DNA from: an uncultured Alphaproteobacteria bacterium
GTDB lineage: Bacteria > Pseudomonadota > Alphaproteobacteria > HIMB59 > GCA-002718135
Direction of reading: 5' to 3'
Assembly: GCA_902600225.1 (NCBI GenBank)
Contig: CACKIH010000004.1
Span: forward strand, 1 to 64,000
DNA length: 64,000 bases
Part shown: in pieces, positions 21,096 to 30,495 of the stretch
Layout of the letters: every line of letters starts with the position of its first letter
Numbering within the stretch: position 1 is the stretch's first letter
The notes under the pieces: generated by a model
Told to the model about the DNA's origin: nothing
The model's input: only the letters and a program-made list of their open reading frames with translations
Database searches by the model: none
Position numbers and translations under genes: made by a program

Positions 21096-22249
21096 TGTTT
21101 GGAAGTATCAATAACTGTCATAATGTAAAAGACTTTAGAAATTTAGCAAAAAAAAGGCTTCCAAGTCCAATCTTTCATTATATTGATGGCGCCGCTGATG
21201 ATGAAATAACTTATAAAAGAAATACTGATGCATATGAAGAATGTGATTTAATTCCAAATGTTTTAAGTGGCGTTGATAAAGTAGATATGTCAACGACTGT
21301 GATGGGACAGAAATTAGATATGCCATTGTATTGTGCTCCAACCGCTCTTCAGAGGTTATTTCATCATGAAGGTGAGATTGGAGTAGCAAAAGCTGCTGAA
21401 AAATTTGGAACCATGTTTGGAATTTCTTCGCTAGGGACTGCAAGTATAGAAGAGATATCTAATTTAGTTAAAACACCAAAACTATTTCAGCTGTATGTTC
21501 ATAAAGACAAAGGACTAAACAAAGCTCTTATAGAAAGGTGCAAAGAATCTAACTTTGAAGCAATGGCGGTTACAGTTGATACTGCTGTCGGTGGAAATCG
21601 TGAAAGAGATTTGTATACTGGTTTTACTATTCCAATGAAACTAAAACTTAATAGTGTTTTAAGTTTTATGCTACATCCAAAATGGGCAGTAGATTATTTT
21701 ACAAAACCTAAATGGGAATTAAGCAACTTAAAAGACCATATAAGTGAAGGCACAAAAGTAATGACTACAATAGGTGATTATTTCACAAAGATGCTTGATA
21801 ATTCAATGAGTTGGAAAGATGTTGAAAATATTAATAAAGAGTGGGGTCGTCAATTTGCAATTAAAGGAGTTATGTCAGTGGAAGATGCAAAAAAAGCAGT
21901 TGATGTTGGGGCTTCAGCTATAATGATTTCAAATCATGGAGGACGACAGTTAGATGGATCAAGATCACCGTTTGATCAATTAGCTGAAATTGTTGATGCT
22001 GTTGGAGATAAAATAGATGTAATATGTGAAGGAGGTATTAGAAGAGGCACCCATGTTTTAAAAGCATTATCACTTGGTGCAAAAGCATGTTCTGGAGGAC
22101 GAATGTATTTGTATGCTTTAGCTGCTGGAGGTCAAAAAGGCGTTGAAAAAAGTTTATCTAATTTACGCAATGAAATTGAACGAGATATGAAATTAATGGG
22201 AGTTTCTAACGTAAAAGAACTAACAAGAAACAATCTTAAATTCAGATAA
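21095..22249 (+). CDS. lldD: FMN-dependent L-lactate dehydrogenase / alpha-hydroxyacid dehydrogenase
   Basis: FHYIDGAADDEITYKRNTDAYEECDLIP; SNHGGRQLDGSRSPFDQL; DVICEGGIRRGTHVLKALSLGAKACSGGRMYLYALAAGG. Confidence 0.88.
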   Translation: MFGSINNCHNVKDFRNLAKKRLPSPIFHYIDGAADDEITYKRNTDAYEECDLIPNVLSGVDKVDMSTTVMGQKLDMPLYCAPTALQRLFHHEGEIGVAKAAEKFGTMFGISSLGTASIEEISNLVKTPKLFQLYVHKDKGLNKALIERCKESNFEAMAVTVDTAVGGNRERDLYTGFTIPMKLKLNSVLSFMLHPKWAVDYFTKPKWELSNLKDHISEGTKVMTTIGDYFTKMLDNSMSWKDVENINKEWGRQFAIKGVMSVEDAKKAVDVGASAIMISNHGGRQLDGSRSPFDQLAEIVDAVGDKIDVICEGGIRRGTHVLKALSLGAKACSGGRMYLYALAAGGQKGVEKSLSNLRNEIERDMKLMGVSNVKELTRNNLKFR

Positions 22250-22309
22250 ATCAACAATTTTCTTAAAAAAAATATTTATTCTAATTCAATTTTATTTTAC
22301 AAATTTTTT

Positions 22310-22630
22310 ATGAATGATGAAATTGATCCAATCTTAGTTGGTGAAACTGATGATATTGAAGTTGGAACTGTTGAAAGTTTTGAACACGATGATACCAACT
22401 ATGCAATTTATCATTTAGAAGGAGGTTTTTTTTGTACTCAAGGGAATTGTAATTGTGAAGAAAACGCACCTTTAAGTGAAGCAGAAGTTGATGGTGAAGA
22501 ATTAGAGTGTGTTGGTTGTGGCAAAACTTATAGTATTGTTTCAGGAGATTGCATCAGCGAACCTGAATTAGATGGTTTAAAAATATTTGATATATCAGAA
22601 GAGGATGGAAATCTTTACTTAAATATTTAA
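22310..22630 (+). CDS. Rieske-like (MocE-like) small ferredoxin with Cys at both canonical His ligand positions
   Basis: 106 aa; FFCTQGNCNCEENAPLSEAEVDGEELECVGCGKTYSIVSG. Layout of CxH-x15-17-CxxH but reads CNC...CVGC. Confidence 0.6.
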   Translation: MNDEIDPILVGETDDIEVGTVESFEHDDTNYAIYHLEGGFFCTQGNCNCEENAPLSEAEVDGEELECVGCGKTYSIVSGDCISEPELDGLKIFDISEEDGNLYLNI

Positions 22631-23592
22631 CTTACAATATCAAGATTTATAATATTTTTTTTGTTTAAATTTTTACTATTAGTTAAAAAATCAAAAACAT
22701 TTTCACACGACTCTACAGACATCCTTTTTCTGCATTCTAGAGTTAACGCTGCATTATGTGGAGTTAACAAAGTATTATTTAATGAAAATAGTTTATGATT
22801 TTCTATTGGTGGTTCTTTTTCAAAAACATCAACACCAGCTCCAAAAATTTTTTTATTTTTTAAAGCTTGATATAAGGCATCTTCATTAATTATACCGCCT
22901 CTTGCCGTATTAATTAAAATCAAATTAGATTTAAAGGATTCAAATTGATCAAAAGAAATCAAATTTTTAGTTTCTTCATTTAAAGGTAAATGAATACTTA
23001 TATAATCAGCAATTTTAAAGCCTTCTTCTTTATTGATTGGAATACATTTATGATTTTTTATTTCTTCATCCGAAAGAAATGGATCATATACATAAACTTC
23101 CATTTCAAACCCACTACATCTTTTTGCTAGAGCTCTTCCTATTCGACCAAAACCAAGAATTAAAATTTTTTTATCATAGAGTTCAAAGTAGTTGGGTAGA
23201 TTACCTTTTTCTTGAAATCTACCTAATTTAACTAATCTATCTGATTCAAAAATATTTTTTGTTAAACAAAGCATCATTGTCATTACATGTTCAGCTACGC
23301 TGGTTGCGTTTGCTGTTCCAGTAATGGCCATAGCTATCTTATTATTATTTAAATATTCAGTATCTACATTGTCATAGCCAACACCGTGCCTTGCAACAAT
23401 TTTTAGGTTCTTTGTTTGTGAAAGAATATTTTTATTTATTTCTGCCGTTCTTACGACAATACCATCCACATCTCGTAATTTTTCTATTAGATGTTCTTCA
23501 TCAATATTATTGGTGACAAAGTATTCAATATTATTTTTATCAAATATCTCATATCCACTTGGATGAATTTCACCAACAATCCCAACTTTCAT
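22627..23592 (-). CDS. D-isomer-specific 2-hydroxyacid dehydrogenase (SerA-like)
   Basis: VARHGVGYDNVD, LILGFGRIGRALAKR, NTARGGIINEDAL, GVDVFEKEPP, TPHNAAL. Confidence 0.88.
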   Translation of the reverse strand: MKVGIVGEIHPSGYEIFDKNNIEYFVTNNIDEEHLIEKLRDVDGIVVRTAEINKNILSQTKNLKIVARHGVGYDNVDTEYLNNNKIAMAITGTANATSVAEHVMTMMLCLTKNIFESDRLVKLGRFQEKGNLPNYFELYDKKILILGFGRIGRALAKRCSGFEMEVYVYDPFLSDEEIKNHKCIPINKEEGFKIADYISIHLPLNEETKNLISFDQFESFKSNLILINTARGGIINEDALYQALKNKKIFGAGVDVFEKEPPIENHKLFSLNNTLLTPHNAALTLECRKRMSVESCENVFDFLTNSKNLNKKNIINLDIVS

Positions 23593-23692
23593 GAATAATT
23601 CTATATTCTAAAATATTAGAAAAATAAATTGTTTAACTCTTTAAATTATTTTTTTATTATAATAGTATCTATTTTTTTTGGGAAAGGAACAC

Positions 23693-25537
23693 ATGAAAAC
23701 AGTTAGAATGTCATGTTCACATGCATTAATTAAATATTTAACTATGCAAAAAATTTTAATTAATGGAAAAAAAGAACCACTATTTCCTGGTGCTTTCGGT
23801 ATTTATGGCCATGGTAATGTTGCTTGTATTGGACAAGCTATGGAAGAATATCAAAATGAACTTCCTGGATACAGAGGTCATCATGAACAAAATATGGCAC
23901 TAACAGGTATTGCATATGCTCGTGCCAAAAGAAGACAACAAATATTTGTAGCAACTTCATCTGTTGGACCTGGTTCTACTAATATGGTTACAGCTGCTGC
24001 AGTTGCTTTAAGTAATAGACTTCCAATTTTACTTTTACCAGGTGATACATTTTCTAGTCGTTTTCCAGATCCTGTTTTACAACAAGTAGAACATTTTAAT
24101 TCTCCTTCAGAAACTCAAAATGATTCATTTAAATCTGTATCAAGATATTTTGATCGAATTACTAGACCTGAACAAATTTTAACATCTTTACCGCAAGCAA
24201 TTAATGTAATGCTTGATCCTGCTGACTGTGGTCCAGCAGTAATTTCTATGTCTCAAGATGTTCAAGGAGAAGCCTATGATTATCCTGAAATCTTTTTTGA
24301 AGAAAAAATACATGAAATTAGAAGAATTTATCCTGATCCAAATCAAATACAAAAAGCAGCTGATAAATTAAAACAATCTAAACAACCAATTATTATTTCA
24401 GGTGGAGGTGTTTTATATTCAGAAGCGGAGGAGGAAATTTCCGCATTTGCAAAAAAACATAATATTCCTGTAACAGCAACTGTGATGGGTATTGGTTGTA
24501 TGAATAAAGATGATCCCTATTATATAAGCGCAATTGGATGCTTAGGAGAAGGCTCATCTAATAACCTTGCTACTGATACAGATTTAGCACTAGCTGTGGG
24601 AACAAAATTAGGAGACTTTACAACTGGTTCTTGGACTAATTTTGAAAATGAAAATTTTCAACTTGTCTCAATAAATACTTCACGATTTGACACTACAAAA
24701 CATCGCGCAACTCCTGTTGTAAGTGATGCAAAAATTGGACTTCAAGAATTATCAAAGGCATTAGGAGATTGGAAAGCACCAGATAATTGGTACCACCGTT
24801 CAATTGACGAAAGAAATAAATGGGATGAATATGTCGCAAAAGAAAGTGGACCAACAAACCAAGAATTACCATCATATGCTCATGCTGTAGGTGCAGTTTA
24901 TAGAAACTCAGACCCATCAGATATTGTCGTAACTGCAGCTGGAGGGTTAGTAGGTGAAGTGGTTCAAATATGGAAACCTAAAGAACTAAATACTTTTGAA
25001 ACTGAATGGGGTTTTAGTTGCATGAGTTATGAAATATCAGGTGCACTTGGAATCAAAATGGCAAAACCTAATCAGGATGTAATTGTATTTGTAGGTGATG
25101 GATCATACCTTTTACAAAATAGCGACATCTACAGTTCAGTTTTATATGATAAAAAATTAATTATAGTTGTTTGTGATAATGGCGGTCACATGGTTATTAA
25201 TAGATTGCAACTAGCAAAAGGTGGAAATGAATATCTTTGTAATCTCAATGCAGCCAGAGCGACAAATGTACAGTTTGTAGATTTTGAGGCTCACGCAAAA
25301 AGTATGGGGGCAAATGGTGAGACTGTTAAATCCATTTCAGAGTTAGAGGCTGCTTTCAAAAGAGCAAAAGAATCAGACAAAACCTATGTTATTTCTATGA
25401 AAACAGATGGGTATGAATGGTTAGAGGGGACAGCTTTCTGGGAAAGTCCAACACTTGAAGTAGATAATACCGAAGGTAAGAAATCAGCTCTTAGTGAATT
25501 TTTAGAAGGAAAAAATAAACAACGTAAAGGCGTATAA
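23693..25537 (+). CDS. iolD: 3D-(3,5/4)-trihydroxycyclohexane-1,2-dione hydrolase (ThDP-dependent)
   Basis: MKTVRMSCSHALIKYL...LFPGAFGIYGHGNVACIGQAM; VGDGSYLLQNSDIYSSVLYDKKLIIVVCDNGGHMVINRLQ. Start adjusted to ATG after gggaaagga. Confidence 0.9.
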   Translation: MKTVRMSCSHALIKYLTMQKILINGKKEPLFPGAFGIYGHGNVACIGQAMEEYQNELPGYRGHHEQNMALTGIAYARAKRRQQIFVATSSVGPGSTNMVTAAAVALSNRLPILLLPGDTFSSRFPDPVLQQVEHFNSPSETQNDSFKSVSRYFDRITRPEQILTSLPQAINVMLDPADCGPAVISMSQDVQGEAYDYPEIFFEEKIHEIRRIYPDPNQIQKAADKLKQSKQPIIISGGGVLYSEAEEEISAFAKKHNIPVTATVMGIGCMNKDDPYYISAIGCLGEGSSNNLATDTDLALAVGTKLGDFTTGSWTNFENENFQLVSINTSRFDTTKHRATPVVSDAKIGLQELSKALGDWKAPDNWYHRSIDERNKWDEYVAKESGPTNQELPSYAHAVGAVYRNSDPSDIVVTAAGGLVGEVVQIWKPKELNTFETEWGFSCMSYEISGALGIKMAKPNQDVIVFVGDGSYLLQNSDIYSSVLYDKKLIIVVCDNGGHMVINRLQLAKGGNEYLCNLNAARATNVQFVDFEAHAKSMGANGETVKSISELEAAFKRAKESDKTYVISMKTDGYEWLEGTAFWESPTLEVDNTEGKKSALSEFLEGKNKQRKGV

Positions 25538-25570
25538 AAATAAATTTCTATTTCTAAAATAAAAAATTGT

Positions 25571-26599
25571 ATGAGTCAAAACAAGCCTATAATTTTATTA
25601 GATCCATATCCAAGAACAATGGACCTACTTTTTTCTAAAGAAAATTTAAACTACTTAAAAAAAAATTTTAAACTTATTACAGCGCCAAATAAAAATAAAA
25701 ATAATTTTTATGAAAAAAATCTACCTAAGGCAGATTATATTTTTGGGCAACCCAATTTACCTTCATCTTTAATTTCAAAATCTACAAAACTTAAAGCCAT
25801 ATTTAATGTAGAGAGCAATTTTATGGACAATATGGATTACGATTATTGTTTTAGAAAAGGAATACATGTTTTAGCAACATCTCCTGTGTTTGCTCAACCT
25901 GTTGCTGAAATGGCAATGGGTCTTACTCTATCTATAGCGAGAAGTATTCATATTGCTCACTCCGACTTTATTTCAAAAAAAGAAAAATATGGTGGTACAA
26001 TAAGTCAGAAAAATTTTTTAATAAAAAATAAAACATTTGGTTTAATTGGATTTGGTGATTTAGCTAAATCTCTTACGCCTATACTAAAAGCATTTTCTAA
26101 TAATATTATGGCTTATGATCCTTGGATACCCAATAAAGAAATTGAAAAATTTGATGTTAAGCCAACCAGTTTAAATTCGTTACTCAAGAATGCTGACATA
26201 ATTTATGTATTAGCTTCCATTACTTCCTCTAATGAATCTATGATTAATTCTTCTAAACTTAAATTAATAAAAGATGGCTCAGTTTTTGTATTAATGAGTA
26301 GAGCAGCCATAATAAATTTTGTTGATTTTTTTAATTTTTTAAAAAATAGAAATGTGTTTGCTGCAATTGATGTTTTTCCACAAGAACCATTTCCTAAAAA
26401 TCATAAATTAAGAAAACTTAAAAATGTAATTTTTTCTCCGCATAGGGCTGGCGCATTAGACAGTGTATTTAAAGAGATGGGTGAATTAGTAATTCAAGAT
26501 TTAAAACTTATTTCAAAAGGTCTACCTCCTAAATTATGCAAAAAAGCTGAAAGAGAAACTGTTAAATATTTACGTTCAAAACCAGTTGATATTAATTAA
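25571..26599 (+). CDS. D-isomer-specific 2-hydroxyacid dehydrogenase
   Basis: GLIGFGDLAKSL, MSRAAIINFVD, AIDVFPQEPFP, SPHRAGAL. Confidence 0.85.
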   Translation: MSQNKPIILLDPYPRTMDLLFSKENLNYLKKNFKLITAPNKNKNNFYEKNLPKADYIFGQPNLPSSLISKSTKLKAIFNVESNFMDNMDYDYCFRKGIHVLATSPVFAQPVAEMAMGLTLSIARSIHIAHSDFISKKEKYGGTISQKNFLIKNKTFGLIGFGDLAKSLTPILKAFSNNIMAYDPWIPNKEIEKFDVKPTSLNSLLKNADIIYVLASITSSNESMINSSKLKLIKDGSVFVLMSRAAIINFVDFFNFLKNRNVFAAIDVFPQEPFPKNHKLRKLKNVIFSPHRAGALDSVFKEMGELVIQDLKLISKGLPPKLCKKAERETVKYLRSKPVDIN

Positions 26600-26620
26600 A
26601 ATTTATTTAAAAACACTCTT

Positions 26621-27367
26621 ATGTCAGATAACTTAGTACTAGAAGCTAAATCAGTTTCAAAATTTTTTGGTACTATCACAGCTCTTCAAAATGTAGATCT
26701 TCATTTAAATAAAGGTGAGGTTCTTGGTGTCGTCGGAGATAACGGTGCTGGAAAATCTACATTGATGAAAGTTTTATCAGGATTATATAAGCCAAGTGAG
26801 GGTTCACTTTTTTTTGATAAGGAAAAAGTAACTTTAAATAGTCCCAGAGACTCACAAAATTTGGGCTTAGAAATGGTATATCAAGATTTAGCACTAGCTG
26901 GTAATCTCCCTATCGGTGACAATATTTTTTTAGGAAGAGAACCAACAAGAAAAGTTGGCCCTTTCAATTTTTTAGATCATAAAAAAAGAAAACAGTTAAC
27001 GGAAGAGCATCTTGCAAAACTTAAAATAAACGTAAAGAGTGCTGATCAAAAGGTTGAAGAATTATCAGGCGGACAAAGACAAGCAGTTGCAATTGCTAGA
27101 GCTACAGCTTTTAATGCAAAAATTGTATTGATGGATGAACCAACAGCAGCACTTGCTGTTAAAGAAGTTGGAAAGGTTCTAGATTTAATTTTAAATCTAA
27201 AAAAATTAGGTGTTAGTGTAATTGTAATTAGTCACCGTATGGATGATATTTTTACTGTTTGTGATCGCGTAATGGCACTTTTTCAAGGAACAAACTTCGC
27301 TGAATCAGAATTAAAAAATACTTCAAGAGACGAAGTGATTGGATGGATCATGGGGAAAAAAGATTAA
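26621..27367 (+). CDS. sugar ABC transporter ATP-binding protein (CUT2, single domain)
   Basis: GDNGAGKST, LSGGQRQAVAIARA, VLMDEPTAAL; 248 aa, a single NBD. Confidence 0.92.
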   Translation: MSDNLVLEAKSVSKFFGTITALQNVDLHLNKGEVLGVVGDNGAGKSTLMKVLSGLYKPSEGSLFFDKEKVTLNSPRDSQNLGLEMVYQDLALAGNLPIGDNIFLGREPTRKVGPFNFLDHKKRKQLTEEHLAKLKINVKSADQKVEELSGGQRQAVAIARATAFNAKIVLMDEPTAALAVKEVGKVLDLILNLKKLGVSVIVISHRMDDIFTVCDRVMALFQGTNFAESELKNTSRDEVIGWIMGKKD

Positions 27368-28374
27368 TGGATAAGAATCAAGAAACTTTATTTGTCAGAC
27401 TTATTCCTTTTTTTGAGAGATATGGAATCTTATTACTGATCCTAATAATGATTGCTGTCCTACATTTGTTGCAACCTGATGTTTTTTTATCATGGAGAAA
27501 TGTAACAAATATTTTTAAACAAGTTTCTTGGCAGTCTATGTTAGCGCTTGGTGTCTTTATGGTCATTGTAACTGCAGGTATAGATCTATCAGTCGGTTCA
27601 ATTATTATGTTATCATTAATGGGACTCGCTATTGCTTCGAAGGCAGGAATGCCTTGGTACGTTGTCATGTTAGTTGCACCAGCAATTGGATTTTTGTGCG
27701 GTATGTTTAATGGTATTGGCATTACCTTACTTCGCATGCCTCATCCGTTTATTATGACATTGGGCACGCTGTATATATTTAGAGGAATTGGAAACCTTAT
27801 TTCTGGAGGAGTGCCAATAACAGGTTTTGCTGAACAGATAAGAGTTATCGGAAATGGTAAAATTAAACTGGATGTTTTTTTCGGAGAAGGGGCGCGAGAG
27901 TACATTCCTACAAGTTTGATTTTAATGATTGTTATATTCTTTATCTTTTGGATATTTTTAAATCATACAAGAATAGGTAAATGGATTTATGCGATTGGTG
28001 GTAACCCTGGAGCAGCAAGAGCAGCAGGTATAAATGTTGATCGTATTTTAATCGTAGTTTACACCCTTTGTGGTTTCTTGGCTGGTATTGGAGGGTTAAT
28101 TTTAGCTGGAAGAACGAATTCTGCTTATCCGAATGCTGGTTTACAATCTGAGTTAGATGCGATTGCAGCAGTCATTATAGGTGGTGCAAGCTTCTTTGGG
28201 GGCAGAGGAACCGTTTTAGGTGTGTTTGCTGGAGTCATGATCATGGGCATACTCCGAAATGGTCTAAATCTAATGAATGTTAGTGTTTTCTGGCAACAAG
28301 TTCTTATTGGGTCAATTATTATTTTGGCTGTTTATATCGATGTTCTAAGAAGACAACTTGCGACCAGAACATAA
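27367..28374 (+). CDS. sugar ABC transporter permease (CUT2, RbsC-like)
   Basis: TAGIDLSVGSI, IYAIGGNPGAARAAGINVDR, IAAVIIGGASFFGGRGTVLG. Start adjusted to 27367 (TAATG). Confidence 0.92.
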   Translation: MDKNQETLFVRLIPFFERYGILLLILIMIAVLHLLQPDVFLSWRNVTNIFKQVSWQSMLALGVFMVIVTAGIDLSVGSIIMLSLMGLAIASKAGMPWYVVMLVAPAIGFLCGMFNGIGITLLRMPHPFIMTLGTLYIFRGIGNLISGGVPITGFAEQIRVIGNGKIKLDVFFGEGAREYIPTSLILMIVIFFIFWIFLNHTRIGKWIYAIGGNPGAARAAGINVDRILIVVYTLCGFLAGIGGLILAGRTNSAYPNAGLQSELDAIAAVIIGGASFFGGRGTVLGVFAGVMIMGILRNGLNLMNVSVFWQQVLIGSIIILAVYIDVLRRQLATRT

Positions 28375-28452
28375 TATTAAAAAATAATTACTTTCTGACA
28401 AACAGTCACTTGATTAGATTTCATTTTTGATTAATGATTAAAAAAAAATTTT

Positions 28453-28459
28453 AGGAGGA
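28453..28459 (+). promoter_or_regulatory. Shine-Dalgarno AGGAGGA of SBP gene
   Basis: ttttaggaggaaaaatg. Confidence 0.75.
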
Positions 28460-28462
28460 AAA

Positions 28463-29380
28463 ATGAAATTTTTTATTTCTTTAATTACTACTTCTATATT
28501 GTTTTTTTCAGGTAGTCTTTTAGCAGGCTCACATGCAAAAACAATAATGCTAAGTACTAAAGGACCAGGTGCTGGAAACCCTTTTTGGGCTTCAGTTGAA
28601 GCTGGTGCTAAAGATGCTGCTGAAGAGTTTGGTGTAAACCTAATCATACTTTCACCACCACAAGAAAGTGATGTAATGGCTCAGGTAGCTCAAATTGAAG
28701 ACCAAATTGCAAAAGGTGTAGACGGTATTGCGATCGCACCAACTGATCCTAACGCAGTTGCACCAATTCTTGATGATGCAATGGCTTCAGGTGTTCCAGT
28801 TGTATACATTGATACTAATGGAATTAATGAAGGTGTAACTTTCATTGGTACAAACAATATCAATGGTGCTGCTTTAGCTGCTCAATACATTTGTGATAAT
28901 GTTCCAAGTGGTTCTGATGTTGCAATCCTTCAAGGTATGATCACTCAAACTACTGGTCAACACAGAGCTGAAGGATCTAGCAAAGGTCTTAAAGCATGTG
29001 GTATGAACGTTGTTGCTGAACTTCCAGCTAACTGGGATACTGCACAAGGTATGTCAGTAACTGAAGATATCATCACTGGTAACCCAAATCTAAAAGCAAT
29101 CTTTGCTTCTAATGATAATATGGGTCTAGGTGCTATCCAAGCATTAAAAAATGCTGATATGCTAGATGATGTTGTCGTTGTTGGATTTGATGCTAACCCT
29201 GATGCTGCCGCAAGTGTAATGGCTGGTGAAATGTCAGCTACTATTGCTCAATTCTCATATAACATGGGATATATGGGTGTAGAAAATGCACTTAAATTAG
29301 CAAATGGTGAAAGCATTCCAGATAACATTGATACTGGAACTGTATTAGTTACTAAAGAAAACGCTGCAGACTTTATGTAA
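28463..29380 (+). CDS. sugar ABC transporter substrate-binding protein (CUT2, RbsB-like)
   Basis: signal peptide; GAGNPFWASVEAGAKDAAEEFGV; GVDGIAIAPTDPNAVAPILDDA. Confidence 0.92.
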   Translation: MKFFISLITTSILFFSGSLLAGSHAKTIMLSTKGPGAGNPFWASVEAGAKDAAEEFGVNLIILSPPQESDVMAQVAQIEDQIAKGVDGIAIAPTDPNAVAPILDDAMASGVPVVYIDTNGINEGVTFIGTNNINGAALAAQYICDNVPSGSDVAILQGMITQTTGQHRAEGSSKGLKACGMNVVAELPANWDTAQGMSVTEDIITGNPNLKAIFASNDNMGLGAIQALKNADMLDDVVVVGFDANPDAAASVMAGEMSATIAQFSYNMGYMGVENALKLANGESIPDNIDTGTVLVTKENAADFM

Positions 29381-29405
29381 GCTGTAGAAAATAAATTTCT
29401 CAAAA

Positions 29406-29430
29406 GGGCCGCTTTGCGGCCTTTTTTTTT
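29406..29430 (+). terminator. rho-independent terminator after SBP
   Basis: GGCCGC-ttt-GCGGCC stem followed by nine T (29422-29430). Confidence 0.92.
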
Positions 29431-29492
29431 ATCAATATTTATAATTTTTATATACTTATCTTTATTTTTCCTTAAATTAAATCTCATTAAAT

Positions 29493-29499
29493 AGGAGGA
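29493..29499 (+). promoter_or_regulatory. Shine-Dalgarno AGGAGGA of SBP gene
   Basis: ataggaggaataatg. Confidence 0.75.
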
Positions 29500-29502
29500 A
29501 TA

Positions 29503-30456
29503 ATGAAAAAATTAATTTTTATTATAGCTTCGGCTATTACTTTTTTAACTATTTCTTTCTCAGCAAACGCACTTAAAGTTGGTGCTCTATATTTAGATAC
29601 TGCTGGTTTTTTTGGTGAAATCAAATACGGTATAGAAAAAGCTGGAGAAGAAGAGGGTATCGAACTTACAGGTGCTAACTCTCAAAGTGATGTTGCTAGA
29701 GAAGCTGAATTCATAGATACACTGCTTGCAACTGGTGTTGATGTTGTAATTATGTCACCAGTGTCAACAGAATCTTCTGTTGCGGCTGTTGAAAGACTTG
29801 CAGAAGCAGGAGTACCAGTAGTTTGTTACAACACTTGCTTAAATGATGAAGATGCTAAAAGACTTGCATATGCTTTGGTAACTACAAGTCAAAGAGAGCT
29901 AGGATATCCTGTTGGTATTATTGCTGGTAACTGGGCAATTAAAGCAGGAATAGATCTAAAAATTGGAATTCACAATTGTAACAGATATGAAGCTTGTCAA
30001 GAAAGAGAAGATGGTTTCATTGATGGATTAAAATCAACAGGTGTGAATTTTGAAGTAGTTAACAATCAAGAAGCTTTTTCAAATGATGTTGCAACACAAG
30101 TTGGAACAGATATGCTAATTGCAAATCCTGAAATCAATCTAATGTACGCAGCAAACGAGGGTGGAACAATTGGTGCCGTTAATGCTGTTTTAGCAGCTGG
30201 TCAAATTGGCAAAACATATGTTATGGGTACTGATGCAACAGCAGAGTTGATGAATTTTGTCAGTGATGGTGAAATTTTGTTAGCAGTTAATTCACAATTT
30301 CCAAGAGACATGGGAGCAGGTGCAATGAGAGCTGCATTAAAAGCTGTAAAAGGTGAGGCAATTGATGAATATGTTCAATTAACACCTACTAAAGTATTCA
30401 CTTCAATAGATAAGATAGCAATTGATACTTGGTTATCTGAAAGAGGATACGATTAA
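29503..30456 (+). CDS. sugar ABC transporter substrate-binding protein (CUT2)
   Basis: signal peptide (MKKLIFIIASAITFLTISFSANA); GVDVVIMSPVSTESSVAAVERLAEAGVPVVCYNT. Confidence 0.9.
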   Translation: MKKLIFIIASAITFLTISFSANALKVGALYLDTAGFFGEIKYGIEKAGEEEGIELTGANSQSDVAREAEFIDTLLATGVDVVIMSPVSTESSVAAVERLAEAGVPVVCYNTCLNDEDAKRLAYALVTTSQRELGYPVGIIAGNWAIKAGIDLKIGIHNCNRYEACQEREDGFIDGLKSTGVNFEVVNNQEAFSNDVATQVGTDMLIANPEINLMYAANEGGTIGAVNAVLAAGQIGKTYVMGTDATAELMNFVSDGEILLAVNSQFPRDMGAGAMRAALKAVKGEAIDEYVQLTPTKVFTSIDKIAIDTWLSERGYD

Positions 30457-30466
30457 TAAATCATTT

Positions 30467-30495
30467 AAGGGGTATCTTAAGATACCCCTTTTTTT
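30467..30495 (+). terminator. rho-independent terminator/attenuator hairpin directly before permease ATG
   Basis: aaggggtatc-ttaa-gatacccctt + ttttt; permease ATG at 30496. Confidence 0.88.

Noticed and set aside
21135-21443. 102-aa minus-strand ORF
   Set aside because: Antisense to lldD; no motif.
23658-23663. TATAAT box upstream of iolD
   Set aside because: Perfect -10 match but no convincing -35 at 16-18 bp; such matches are common in AT-rich DNA.
27378-27737. 119-aa minus-strand ORF
   Set aside because: Antisense to the CUT2 permease; composition typical of a shadow frame.
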